Shown here: piece after piece, positions 24,801-33,121 of the stretch
Numbering within the stretch: the stretch's first letter is position 1
Layout of the letters: every line of letters starts with the position of its first letter
Assembly: GCA_036504335.1 (NCBI GenBank)
Contig: DASXVJ010000001.1
Coordinates: forward strand, 1-64,000
Direction: 5' to 3'
Origin: Fen-183 sp036504335
GTDB taxonomy: Bacteria > Acidobacteriota > Thermoanaerobaculia > UBA5066
Length of the DNA stretch: 64,000 bases
Made by a program: the position numbers and the translations under genes
Notes under the pieces: generated by a model
Told to the model about the DNA's origin: nothing
What the model saw: the letters and a program-made list of their open reading frames with translations, nothing else
The model's database searches: none

Positions 24801-25826
24801 TTGGCCTTGCGCTCTTTCTTCTCGATCTTCTCCTCCGACCTCGCGATCGACCTCGGCACGGCGAATACCCTCGTGTTCGCCGAGGGCCGCGGCATCGTGG
24901 TGCGCGAGCCGTCCATCGTGGCCGTGAACAGGATCACGAACAAGGTCGAGGCCGTCGGGAGCGCCGCCAAGGAGATGCTTGGCCGCACGCCCGGGAACAT
25001 CGTCGCGATCCGTCCCATGAAGGACGGCGTCATCGCCGACTTCGAGGTCACGGAGCGGATGCTCGACTACTTCATCAAGAAGGCGCACGGCCGGTCGCTC
25101 TTCGTGCGCCCGAAGATCGTCATCTCGGTCCCGTCCGACATCACGCAGGTCGAGAAGCGGGCCGTCAAGGACTCCGCCCTGCAGGCGGGCGCGAGCGAGG
25201 TCTTCATCGTCGAGCAGGCGATGGCGGCCGCGATCGGCGCCGGCCTCCCGATCACGGAGCCCACGGGCAACATGATCGTGGACATCGGGGGCGGCACGAC
25301 GGACGTCGCCGTCATCTCGCTCGCGGGCATCGTCTACTCGAAATCCGTGCGTGTCGCGTCGAACGAGATGGACGAGGCGATCATCCAGTACATCAAGCGC
25401 AAGTACAATCTCCTCATCGGCGAGCGCACGGCCGAGCAGATCAAGATCGAGATCGGCTCCGCCTACCCGCTCGACGAGCCCATCTCGATGGAGATCAAGG
25501 GCCGCGACCTCGTCGAGGGCGTGCCGAAGACGCTCACCCTGACGGACGCGGAAGTCCGCGAGGCGCTCGCGGAGACCGTCGGGATCATCCTGGACGCCGT
25601 CCGCGTCGCGCTCGAGAAGACGCCGCCCGAGCTTTCGGCCGACATCATGGACAAGGGGATCGTTCTCACCGGCGGCGGGTCGATGCTGAAGAATCTCGAC
25701 CGGCGCCTGCGCGAGGAAACGGGGCTCCCGATCGCGACGGCCGAGGAGCCGCTCTCGTCCGTCGCCCTCGGAACCGGCGCGATGCTCGCGGACGTCGATC
25801 TCCTGCGGAAGATCAGCCTCGACTAG
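24801..25826 (+). CDS. mreB: Rod shape-determining protein MreB
   Basis: A bacterial actin homologue of 341 residues, the normal length. Phosphate 1 loop LAIDLGTANTLVF, NRITNKVEAVGSAAKEMLGR, ISVPSDITQVEKRAV, phosphate 2 (IVDIGGGTTDVAVISL), KRKYNLLIGERTAEQIKIEI and the adenosine motif LTGGGSMLKNLD are all intact. It forms membrane filaments that guide the elongasome. The start is TTG with GAAAGGA upstream. It is the first of the tight mreB-mreC-mreD-mrdA-rodA series. Confidence 0.97.
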   Translation: MALRSFFSIFSSDLAIDLGTANTLVFAEGRGIVVREPSIVAVNRITNKVEAVGSAAKEMLGRTPGNIVAIRPMKDGVIADFEVTERMLDYFIKKAHGRSLFVRPKIVISVPSDITQVEKRAVKDSALQAGASEVFIVEQAMAAAIGAGLPITEPTGNMIVDIGGGTTDVAVISLAGIVYSKSVRVASNEMDEAIIQYIKRKYNLLIGERTAEQIKIEIGSAYPLDEPISMEIKGRDLVEGVPKTLTLTDAEVREALAETVGIILDAVRVALEKTPPELSADIMDKGIVLTGGGSMLKNLDRRLREETGLPIATAEEPLSSVALGTGAMLADVDLLRKISLD

Positions 25827-25832
25827 GCGCGC

Positions 25833-26693
25833 GTGGCTTCGCCGTCACTCGCCGCCCGCCGACCCGAGATCCTGCTGGCGGTGCTGCTCTCGCTGTGTCT
25901 CGTCGGGCTGTCTCTCCAGGTGAGACGGCCGGGCGGGCGGACGGCCGGCCAGGCGTGGCTTCTCGCCGCCGTCTCCCCGTTCGTCGAGGGCGTGACGGCC
26001 CTGCGCGCCGGGGCCGCCGACGTCGGGACCTGGGCCTCGTCGCGGCGGCGCCTCCTCGGGGCGAACCGCTCGCTCTCGGCCGAGATCGAGCGTCTCGAGG
26101 GCGAGCTCCTGAAGCTCCGCGACGCCGAGCGCGACAAGATGCGCCTGCTCGAGCTCTTCGGCGCGCAGCCGTCGCCGCCCGCAGGCACCGTGCCCGCCCG
26201 CCTCATCGCGATCGAATCCTCCGGCCCGTTCCGCACGGGCCTCCTCGACCGCGGCTCCGAAGGCGGCGTCCGCGTCGACGGCGTCGTCGTCGCGCCGGGC
26301 GGCCTCGTCGGGCGCGTGATCGCGGTCGGCCCGCGCACGGCCCGCCTCCAGCTCCTCTCCGACAAGACCGCCGCCGCGGGCGTCCTCCTCCCGCGCGGAG
26401 CGCGTGCGGGCGTCGCCAAGGGCGACGGCAAGGGCGGGATCGCCGTCGAGTACGTCCCCACGATCGAGCCCGTCGAGAAGAACGACCTCGTCGTCTCCTC
26501 GGGGACGGATGGGGTCTACCCGAACGGCCTCCCCGTGGGCCGCGTCTCGGCGATGACGCGCAAGAGCACGCTCTTCTGGGACATCCAGCTCGAGCCCGCG
26601 ACCGACCCGCGCCGCGAGTCGATGGTGTTCGTCCTCCCGCCCGTCAGGCGCGCGGACGTGCAGGGCGGCCCCGCGGCCGGAGAGCGCCGGTGA
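25833..26693 (+). CDS. mreC: Rod shape-determining protein MreC
   Basis: A 286-residue protein: one transmembrane helix (LLAVLLSLCLVGLSLQV), a periplasmic coiled coil (LSAEIERLEGELLKLRDAER) and the two beta-barrel halves of MreC (LLDRGSEGGVRVDGVVVAPG, LVGRVIAVGPRTARLQLLSD, EYVPTIEPVEKNDLVVSSGT, VYPNGLPVGRV). It bridges MreB to PBP2 in the periplasm. GTG start, 6 nt after mreB. The stop overlaps the mreD start. Confidence 0.92.
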   Translation: MASPSLAARRPEILLAVLLSLCLVGLSLQVRRPGGRTAGQAWLLAAVSPFVEGVTALRAGAADVGTWASSRRRLLGANRSLSAEIERLEGELLKLRDAERDKMRLLELFGAQPSPPAGTVPARLIAIESSGPFRTGLLDRGSEGGVRVDGVVVAPGGLVGRVIAVGPRTARLQLLSDKTAAAGVLLPRGARAGVAKGDGKGGIAVEYVPTIEPVEKNDLVVSSGTDGVYPNGLPVGRVSAMTRKSTLFWDIQLEPATDPRRESMVFVLPPVRRADVQGGPAAGERR

Positions 26694-27193
26694 AGACCCT
26701 TCGCGTCGCGATCGGCCTCGCCCTCGCCGTCCTCGCGACGCTCGCGTTCGGAGCGCTTCGCTTTCCCGCGCCTCCCGATCTCTTCCTCCTCGTCGTCGCG
26801 TCCATGGCGCGCGGCGGCGCCGTCGTGCCGGCGCTGCTCGCGGGCCTGCCCGCGGGCCTCATCGAGGACGCGCTCCAGGGACCGCAGGGCCTCCTCGGAC
26901 TGCACGCCTTCTCGAAGATCCTGACGGGCTACCTTCTCGCGACGATCGGAGCGCGGACGATCGTCGAGAAGCCTCTCGCGGTCGGCGGGCTGCTCGCGGG
27001 CGCCGTCCTGGCCGAGGCCGCGACGCTCACGTTTCTCCTCTGGGTCCTCCGCGGCGACCTCCTCGCCCCCGCGCCCTGGCTCCTCCTGGGCCGCGCGGCG
27101 ACGACCGGCCTCCTCGGAGGCGCCCTCCACGCCGCGTCGCGGGTCCCGTGGCGCCAGCGCCGCGACGCGCGGCGCCGGATGCGGTTGAACTGA
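26690..27193 (+). CDS. mreD: Rod shape-determining protein MreD
   Basis: A 167-residue, highly hydrophobic integral membrane protein with about five helices (IGLALAVLATLAFGALRF, LFLLVVASMARGGAVVPALL, LAGLPAGLIEDALQGPQGLL, ATLTFLLWVLRGDLL). The pattern PPDLFLLVVA ... GLIEDALQ is typical of MreD. The GTG start overlaps the mreC stop (GTGA) and its own stop overlaps the mrdA ATG by one base (TGATG). Its sequence is poorly conserved in general, so the call leans on position and topology. Confidence 0.88.
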   Translation: MKTLRVAIGLALAVLATLAFGALRFPAPPDLFLLVVASMARGGAVVPALLAGLPAGLIEDALQGPQGLLGLHAFSKILTGYLLATIGARTIVEKPLAVGGLLAGAVLAEAATLTFLLWVLRGDLLAPAPWLLLGRAATTGLLGGALHAASRVPWRQRRDARRRMRLN

Positions 27194-29076
27194 TGCCGGC
27201 CAGCGCCCGCGAAGACCGCCGCCCCGTTCTTTCGCGAATCGACCTCGCGATGCGGATTCTGTGGGGCCTCCTCGGCCTCCTCGCGGGCGTGTACTGGGTC
27301 CACCAGGTGCTGCGCGGCGAGGACTACGAGCGCCAGGCCGAGAACAACCGCATGCGCAAGGTGCCCGTCACGGCCCCGCGCGGCTTCATCCTGGACCGCA
27401 ACGGCGTCGTTCTCGCCGAGAACGAGCCCTCCTTCACGCTTCTCCTGTACCGGCGGGAGACGAAGGACCTCGACGCTTCCATCCGGTTCGTCGCCGAGCT
27501 CTTCAACCGGCCGTTCGACGAGATGAAGCGTCGCGTCGAGCGCGACCGCTCGTACTACGACTTCGTGCCGGTCGTCCTCCAGGAGAACCTGACGGTCTCC
27601 GAGGTCGGCGCCGTGCAGGCGCGCGCGCTCGAGCACCCCGAGCTCGTCGTCCAGAAGACGGAGCGCCGCGTCTACACGCAGGGGACCGTCGCCGCGCACC
27701 TCCTCGGCCAGCTCGGCGAGGCGACGGCCGAGCAGGTCGCCGCGCGCGCAAAGGCGCACCCTGGAGACGAATCGCTGCCGCGCCCGGGCGAAGCGATCGG
27801 GCAGCAGGGCGTCGAGGCTTCGTACCAGGACCTCCTCGCGGGAGTCTCGGGCTCGCGCTCGTACGTGATCGACTCGTTCGGCCGCGAGGTCGGCGAGTCC
27901 GGCCATGTCGACCCGATGCCGGGCAACACGCTGCAGCTGACGATCGACGCAGGCCTCCAGCAGCTCGCCGAGGACTACTTCGCCGGAAAGGTCGGAGCGG
28001 CGGTCGCGCTCGACCCGAAGACGGGCGAAGTGCTCGCGCTCGTCTCGGCGCCCGCGTACGACCCGAACCTCTTCACGCGGCGCGTGACGCGCGCCGAGTG
28101 GGACGAGATCCTCACGGACCCGAAGCGCCCCCTCAACAACCGCGTCCTGCAGAACCTCTACTCGCCGGGCTCGACGTGGAAGCCGTTCATGGCGTACGCG
28201 ATCCTCAAGCACGGCATCGACCCGAAGGAGCGCGTCTTCTGTCCGGGCGGGCTCACGTTTTACGGCCGCCCGTTCCGCTGCCACGGGACGCACGGGAGCG
28301 TGGACCTCGCGACCGCGCTCCAGGTTTCCTGCGACTCGTACTTCTACACGATGGGCAAGCGCCTCGGGATCGACGCGATCGCCGACACGGGGAAACACTT
28401 CGGCTTCGGCCGCGCAACCGGAATCGACCTCGCGCACGAGAAGGCCGGCATCGTCCCGTCGTCGGAGTGGAGCGCCACGGTGCGCAAGCACCCCTGGTAC
28501 GCGGGCGAGACGATCTCCGTGTCGATCGGGCAGGGCCCCGTCCTCGTCTCGGCGCTCCAGCAGGCCCGCGCGCTGTGCGGAATCGCGAACGCGGACGGCG
28601 CGCTTCCGACGCCGCACCTCTTCCACATCGGCGAGAACGTGCGCTCGGGGGAGCGCTTCGTCTACCGGCCCGCCGTGAAGGAGTCCGTGGCGTGGGCGGG
28701 CCTCCCGCACGACGTCGTCCTCGACGGCCTCTGGCGCGTCGTGAACCAGCCCGGCGGGACCGCGTACGGCTCGCGGGTGGCGGGCATCGACATGTGCGGC
28801 AAGACGGGCTCGGTCCAGGTCGTCGGCCAGAAGGAGGCGAAGAAGGGCCACCTTCTGCCCGAGCAGCTGCGCGACCACGGCTGGTTCATCGGCTTCGCGC
28901 CGAAGGACGACGCGCAGATCGTCGTCGCGGTCTTCGCCGAGCACGGCGAGCACGGGGCGAGCGCCGCGGCGCCTCTCGCCGCGAAGATGTGCGCCTACTG
29001 GGTCACGAAACGCCGGGCCGGCCCGCCGCCGGCCGTCGCGCAGGCGGGAAGCGCGGCCTCGCGCGGGGCGAACTGA
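27193..29076 (+). CDS. mrdA: Penicillin-binding protein 2 (elongasome transpeptidase)
   Basis: A 627-residue class B PBP with a short cytoplasmic tail and a transmembrane helix (ILWGLLGLLAGVYWVHQVL). The pedestal starts at RMRKVPVTAPRGFILDRNG. The transpeptidase motifs are S-x-x-K in YSPGSTWKPFMAY, S-x-N-like in QVSCDSYFYTMG (SCD in place of SxN), and KTG in CGKTGSVQVVG. It cross-links peptidoglycan during lateral growth with RodA, encoded next. The ATG at 27193 overlaps the mreD stop. Confidence 0.95.
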   Translation: MPASAREDRRPVLSRIDLAMRILWGLLGLLAGVYWVHQVLRGEDYERQAENNRMRKVPVTAPRGFILDRNGVVLAENEPSFTLLLYRRETKDLDASIRFVAELFNRPFDEMKRRVERDRSYYDFVPVVLQENLTVSEVGAVQARALEHPELVVQKTERRVYTQGTVAAHLLGQLGEATAEQVAARAKAHPGDESLPRPGEAIGQQGVEASYQDLLAGVSGSRSYVIDSFGREVGESGHVDPMPGNTLQLTIDAGLQQLAEDYFAGKVGAAVALDPKTGEVLALVSAPAYDPNLFTRRVTRAEWDEILTDPKRPLNNRVLQNLYSPGSTWKPFMAYAILKHGIDPKERVFCPGGLTFYGRPFRCHGTHGSVDLATALQVSCDSYFYTMGKRLGIDAIADTGKHFGFGRATGIDLAHEKAGIVPSSEWSATVRKHPWYAGETISVSIGQGPVLVSALQQARALCGIANADGALPTPHLFHIGENVRSGERFVYRPAVKESVAWAGLPHDVVLDGLWRVVNQPGGTAYGSRVAGIDMCGKTGSVQVVGQKEAKKGHLLPEQLRDHGWFIGFAPKDDAQIVVAVFAEHGEHGASAAAPLAAKMCAYWVTKRRAGPPPAVAQAGSAASRGAN

Positions 29077-30177
29077 GTGTCCCGCCTCGCCGAGATCCTC
29101 CCTCGCCGGATCGACCTGAGGTTCCTCCTCCTCGCCGCCCTTCTCACCGCGTTCGGCATCGTCATGGTCATCTCGACGACGGCCGGCTCGCCCAGGGCCG
29201 ACCTCGCGGGCAAGCAGGTCCTGTTCGCGGTGCTCGGCCTCATCGCGGCCGGGGTCTTCCTCGCGGTGGACTACCGGATCCTGCTGCAGTACTCGCCCGG
29301 ACTCTATGGCCTCACGCTCCTCGTCCTCCTGTACCTGCCGATCTTCGGGAAGCGCATCGCGGGGGCGAAGTCGTGGATCAAGATCGGCGGCGGCTTTCAG
29401 CTGCAGCCGTCCGAGTTCGCCCGGATCTCGATCGCGCTCCTCCTCGCGTGGATCCTCGAGAACGACGACCGGCCGATCCTCCGGACGCGCACGGTCGTCC
29501 TTCTCACCGCGGCCGTCGGCGCGCCGGTCCTTCTCGTCCTCGCCCAGCCCGACCTCGGGGTCGCCCTGACGTACGTGCCGTTCCTCGTCGCCGCGCTCTT
29601 CTTCGGGGGCCTGAAGGGACGCTGGTGGGCCGCGCTCTTCGTCGCGGGAACGCTCGCCGTCGGCGGCTCGTGGTTTCTCCTGAAGGACTACCAGAAGGAC
29701 CGCATCCGGACGTTCCTCGACCCGAACCTCGCGGCGCGCGGCGCCGGGTACCAGGTGCGGCAGGCGCGCATCGCGATCGGCTCGGGCGGGATCCTCGGGA
29801 AGGGCTGGAAGCAGGGCACGCAGAGCCGGCTCGGGTTCCTGCCCGTGCGCCACACGGATTTCATCTTCGCGGCGCTCGCCGAGGAGTGGGGCTTCGCGGG
29901 GGTCGCGGTCCTCCTCGGCGCCTACGGGTTCCTGATCGCGCGGGCGCTCGCCATCGCACGGGACGCGCGCGACCGCGGCGGGTCGATGCTCGTCCTGCTC
30001 CTGATCGTGAACATCGCGGGCCAGTTCCTCGTGAACGTCGCGATGAACGTCGGCGTCCTCCCGACGACGGGCATCACGCTCCCGTTTCTCTCCTACGGCG
30101 GCTCGTCGCTCATCGCGACGTGGTGCATGGTCGGGCTCATCCTCTCGGTCGCGTACCGGCGGTATGTGAACGTCTGA
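29077..30177 (+). CDS. rodA: Peptidoglycan glycosyltransferase RodA
   Basis: A SEDS-family polymerase of 366 residues with about ten transmembrane segments. Typical stretches: SYGGSSLIATWCMVGLILSV near the C-terminus, FQLQPSEFARISIALLLAWI, LAQPDLGVALTYVPFLVAAL, and the extracytoplasmic loop GSGGILGKGWKQGTQSRLGF with LPVRHTDFIFAALAEEWGF. It polymerises lipid II into glycan strands with PBP2. The GTG start follows the mrdA stop directly. Confidence 0.95.
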   Translation: MSRLAEILPRRIDLRFLLLAALLTAFGIVMVISTTAGSPRADLAGKQVLFAVLGLIAAGVFLAVDYRILLQYSPGLYGLTLLVLLYLPIFGKRIAGAKSWIKIGGGFQLQPSEFARISIALLLAWILENDDRPILRTRTVVLLTAAVGAPVLLVLAQPDLGVALTYVPFLVAALFFGGLKGRWWAALFVAGTLAVGGSWFLLKDYQKDRIRTFLDPNLAARGAGYQVRQARIAIGSGGILGKGWKQGTQSRLGFLPVRHTDFIFAALAEEWGFAGVAVLLGAYGFLIARALAIARDARDRGGSMLVLLLIVNIAGQFLVNVAMNVGVLPTTGITLPFLSYGGSSLIATWCMVGLILSVAYRRYVNV

Positions 30178-30202
30178 CGCGTCCTCCGCGTAGACTCCCC
30201 CC

Positions 30203-31789
30203 GTGCTGAAAGAGCTCCTCGTCTCGGCGTCCGACCGCGAAACGCGCATCTCCGTCCTCGAGGAAGGGCGCGTCGCCGAGGTGCAGATCGAGCGCCGCAA
30301 GCAGCGCGGGACCGTCGGGAACATCTACAAGGGCCGCGTCACGCGCGTCCTGCCCGGCATGCAGTCGGCGTTCGTGGACGTCGGCCTCGAGAAGGACGCG
30401 TTCCTCTACGTCGCCGACGTGGGCGAGGAGGTCGACGACTTCGACGCCTTCGGGACGGGCGGCGCCGCCGAGGCGATCAGCGCCGTCGCGGCCGTCGCGG
30501 CCGCGCTTCCGCACGACGCCGCCGCGTCGCCCGCGTCCGAAACCGGCTCGGCCGTGCCGGACGAGAGCCTCCCGAAACCCGTACTCCCGTCGATCGACGA
30601 GCTGCTCCGCGAAGGGCAGGAGCTGGTCGTCCAGGTCACGAAGGACCAGATCGCGCACAAGGGCGTGCGCGTCACGACGCACGTGACGCTCCCGGGCCGC
30701 ACCCTCGTCTACATGCCGACGATCGACCATGTCGGCGTGTCGCGGCGCATCGAGAACGAGGAGGAGCGCTCCCGGCTCAAGGACATCCTCACCGCGCTGA
30801 AGAAGGGCCCGGGCGGCTACATCGTGCGCACGGCAGGCGAGGGCCGCGCCGCGGAGGAGTTCGCCGCCGACCGGCGCTACCTCACGAAGCTCTGGGAGCA
30901 GATCCGCAAGAAGGGCGAGCGTTCCGGCGCGCCGACGCTCCTGCACCGCGACCTCGACCTCACGCTTCGCGCCGCGCGCGACGTCTTCGGCTCGGACTTC
31001 GCGACGCTCTGGGTGGACGACGACGAGGAGTACCAGCGGATCGTCGAGTTCCTCGACCAGGTCCAGCCGTCCCTCGTCTCGAAAGTGAAGCTGTACCGCA
31101 AGTCGACGCCGCTCTTCGAGGAGTACGGCGTCGAGAGCGAGATCGAGAACGCGCTCAAGTCGAAGGTCTGGCTCAAGTCCGGCGGCTACATCGTGATCAA
31201 CCAGACCGAGGCGCTCGTCGCGATCGACGTGAACACGGGCAAGTTCGTCGGGAAGAAGAGGCTCGAGGAGACCGTCGTGAAGACGAACCTCGAGGCCGTC
31301 CAGGAGATCGTCCGGCAGATCCGCCTGCGCGACCTCGGCGGCCTCCTCGTCGTCGACTTCATCGACATGGAGGAGGAAGGGCACCGGCAGGAGCTCTTCA
31401 CCGTGCTCGAGACCGAGCTGAAGAAGGACCGCTCGAAGAACCGGATGCTGCCCGTGTCCGAGTTCGGCCTCGTCGAGATCACGCGCAAGCGTCAGCGGCA
31501 GAGCCTCGAGCGCGCCCTCACGATGCCCTGCCCCTACTGCGCGGGCTCCGGCCGCACGAAGAGCGTGCCGACGATCGTCCTCGAGATCCGGCGCGAGATC
31601 GCCAAGCGGGTCGAGGAGGGCGAGGCGCACTCGCTCATGCTCCGCGTCCACCCCGAGGTCTACCGGTCGCTCGTGGGCGAGGAGCGCCGGCTCGTCGAGG
31701 AGCTCGAGGAGCGGATCGGGATGCCGATCCATGTCCAGAGCGACGAGCACCTCCACCACGAACGTTTCGACATCGTTCTGGAGGCCTAG
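30203..31789 (+). CDS. rng: Ribonuclease E/G family endoribonuclease
   Basis: A 528-residue single-strand-specific endoribonuclease. The S1 domain begins at GNIYKGRVTRVLPGMQSAFV and is split by an Ala-rich, acidic insertion (about residues 80-130: FGTGGAAEAISAVAAVAAAL ...). The catalytic core has VAIDVNTGKFVG and LLVVDFIDMEEE, which carry the two Mg-binding Asp residues, followed by the Zn-link CPYCAGSG. The C-terminal scaffold of E. coli RNase E is absent, so it is of the RNase G type. GTG start, 25 nt after rodA; rng is linked to mre genes in many bacteria. Confidence 0.92.
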   Translation: MLKELLVSASDRETRISVLEEGRVAEVQIERRKQRGTVGNIYKGRVTRVLPGMQSAFVDVGLEKDAFLYVADVGEEVDDFDAFGTGGAAEAISAVAAVAAALPHDAAASPASETGSAVPDESLPKPVLPSIDELLREGQELVVQVTKDQIAHKGVRVTTHVTLPGRTLVYMPTIDHVGVSRRIENEEERSRLKDILTALKKGPGGYIVRTAGEGRAAEEFAADRRYLTKLWEQIRKKGERSGAPTLLHRDLDLTLRAARDVFGSDFATLWVDDDEEYQRIVEFLDQVQPSLVSKVKLYRKSTPLFEEYGVESEIENALKSKVWLKSGGYIVINQTEALVAIDVNTGKFVGKKRLEETVVKTNLEAVQEIVRQIRLRDLGGLLVVDFIDMEEEGHRQELFTVLETELKKDRSKNRMLPVSEFGLVEITRKRQRQSLERALTMPCPYCAGSGRTKSVPTIVLEIRREIAKRVEEGEAHSLMLRVHPEVYRSLVGEERRLVEELEERIGMPIHVQSDEHLHHERFDIVLEA

Positions 31790-31792
31790 GGT

Positions 31793-31828
31793 CCTCCCGG
31801 GAGGCCGACTCGCGCCGTTCCGGCGCGA
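31793..31828. repeat. Two palindromes after the RNase gene
   Basis: CCTCCCGGGAGG (31793-31804) is a perfect 12-bp palindrome. TCGCGCCG-TTC-CGGCGCGA (31810-31828) forms an 8-bp hairpin. Neither is followed by a T-tract, so they are more likely mRNA 3'-end structures than terminators. Confidence 0.4.
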
Positions 31829-31833
31829 AATGG

Positions 31834-31850
31834 CTGGCACGAAGCGTGCG
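31834..31850 (+). promoter_or_regulatory. Sigma-54-type promoter candidate
   Basis: CTGGCACGAAGCGTGCG has GG and GC exactly 10 nt apart and matches the -24/-12 consensus TGGCAC-N5-TTGC at all but the first T of the -12 element. It lies in an intergenic region. Transcription would start near 31860 and meet the terminator at 31883-31912 after about 25 nt. Confidence 0.5.
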
Positions 31851-31859
31851 ATAGACCGT

Positions 31860-31912
31860 TTGCGCACATCCAACCTCCTGCCAGGCCGCCCGGAAGGGCG
31901 GCCTCTTTTTTT
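31860..31912 (+). ncRNA. Possible small RNA from the sigma-54-like promoter
   Basis: From the predicted start near 31860 to the end of the T-tract the RNA would be about 50 nt: an unpaired 5' part containing ACCTCCT (31873-31879), complementary to Shine-Dalgarno sequences, and then the terminator hairpin. An exposed C-rich seed followed by a terminator is the usual build of small regulatory RNAs. No start codon with a useful frame lies in it. It may instead be only the end of the rng transcript. Confidence 0.33.
31883..31912 (+). terminator. Rho-independent terminator
   Basis: A perfect 9-bp stem AGGCCGCCC / GGGCGGCCT with a GGAA tetraloop is followed by C and seven T residues. It closes the mre-rng operon and/or the putative small RNA, 94 nt after the rng stop. 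Confidence 0.9.
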
Positions 31913-31942
31913 CCCGGCCGTTCATCCACCTAGACTCCTCCC

Positions 31943-33121
31943 GTGAGCGCCGAACGCCTCTTCACGCGCAGGTTCTTCGTGATGTGCGGCTTCACGTTCA
32001 CGGTCTTCCTGTCGCTCTTCCAGCTCCTGCCGACCGCGCCGTTCCGGATCCTCGAGCTCGGCGGGTCGACGACGGCCGCGGGCCTGTTCCTCGGCCTCCT
32101 GACGTACGCCTCCGCGCTCTCGGCGCCGCTGACGGGCGCGCTCGCGGATCGCATCGGGCGGCGCCGGATGCTGATCATCTCGAGCGTCGCGATCGCCCTC
32201 TTCGCCATCGCCTACGCGCTGGCGCCGCGCTGGGAGATCCTCGCCCTCCTCGCGTTCTTCCACGGCCTCTTCTGGTCGGGCCTGCTCTCGGCCTCGGCCG
32301 CGTACATGACGGGCCTGATCCCGAACGAACGGCGCGCCGAGGGGATCGGCTACTGGGGCATGGCGACGGTTCTTGCAACCGCGTTCGCGCCGGCGCTCGG
32401 CCTCGCCGTGTACGCACTCTCATGGAAGGCGCTCTGCGCGTCCGTCGGCGTCCTGAACCTCGCGATGGCCGCGATCGCCTGGAATCTCGAGCCGGACCCA
32501 CCCCGCGCGGCGCCGCACGGAGCGTTCTTCACGAAGGATCTCGTCGAGTGGCGCGTCCTCGCGCCCTCGCTCGCGCTTTTCCTCTGCAGCTTCGGCTACG
32601 GCGGCGTGACGAGCTTCGTCGCGATGTGGACGGAAAAGAACGGCCTGGCGCCGCGCGGCCTCTTCTTCACGGTCTTCTCGCTCACGGTCCTCGTCCTCAG
32701 GCCGTTTCTCGGGCGCCACGCGGACCGCATCGGGCCGCGCCGCGTGATGTTCCCCCTGCTCGGCCTCACGGCGGCGGCGTTCGCGCTTCTCGCGGTCGCG
32801 ACGACTCGGCCGCTCCTCGCGCTCGCGGCGTTTCTCTTCGGCGCGGGGTTCGGCAACGTCTACCCGGTCTTCGCCGCGCACGTGACGCGGCACGTGCGGG
32901 AGGAGCGCCGGGGCGCGGCGTTCGGCGCCATCCTCGCGGCCTTCGACGTCGGCATCGGCACGGGTTCGATCGCGCTCGGCGCGGTCATCGGACGCGCGGG
33001 ATTTCCGGCGGCCTACGGGACCGCGGCCGTCCTCGCGGCGCTGTCCCTCCCGGCGTTCCTCTTTCTCGAGCGCTTCCTCAGTGCGCCGGAGTCCCCGCAC
33101 GTGGCGCGGCGCCGTCCCTGA
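31943..33121 (+). CDS. MFS transporter
   Basis: A 392-residue major facilitator with about 12 hydrophobic segments. The loop 2-3 signature is GALADRIGRRRMLI and its pseudo-repeat in the second half is GRHADRIGPRRVMFPL. The first half contains AAYMTGLIPNERRAEGIGYW, common in drug/sugar efflux-type MFS proteins (arabinose/DHA1-like). The substrate cannot be inferred. It starts with GTG and follows the terminator at 31883. Its 3' end overlaps the convergent lon gene by 44 nt. Confidence 0.85.
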   Translation: MSAERLFTRRFFVMCGFTFTVFLSLFQLLPTAPFRILELGGSTTAAGLFLGLLTYASALSAPLTGALADRIGRRRMLIISSVAIALFAIAYALAPRWEILALLAFFHGLFWSGLLSASAAYMTGLIPNERRAEGIGYWGMATVLATAFAPALGLAVYALSWKALCASVGVLNLAMAAIAWNLEPDPPRAAPHGAFFTKDLVEWRVLAPSLALFLCSFGYGGVTSFVAMWTEKNGLAPRGLFFTVFSLTVLVLRPFLGRHADRIGPRRVMFPLLGLTAAAFALLAVATTRPLLALAAFLFGAGFGNVYPVFAAHVTRHVREERRGAAFGAILAAFDVGIGTGSIALGAVIGRAGFPAAYGTAAVLAALSLPAFLFLERFLSAPESPHVARRRP

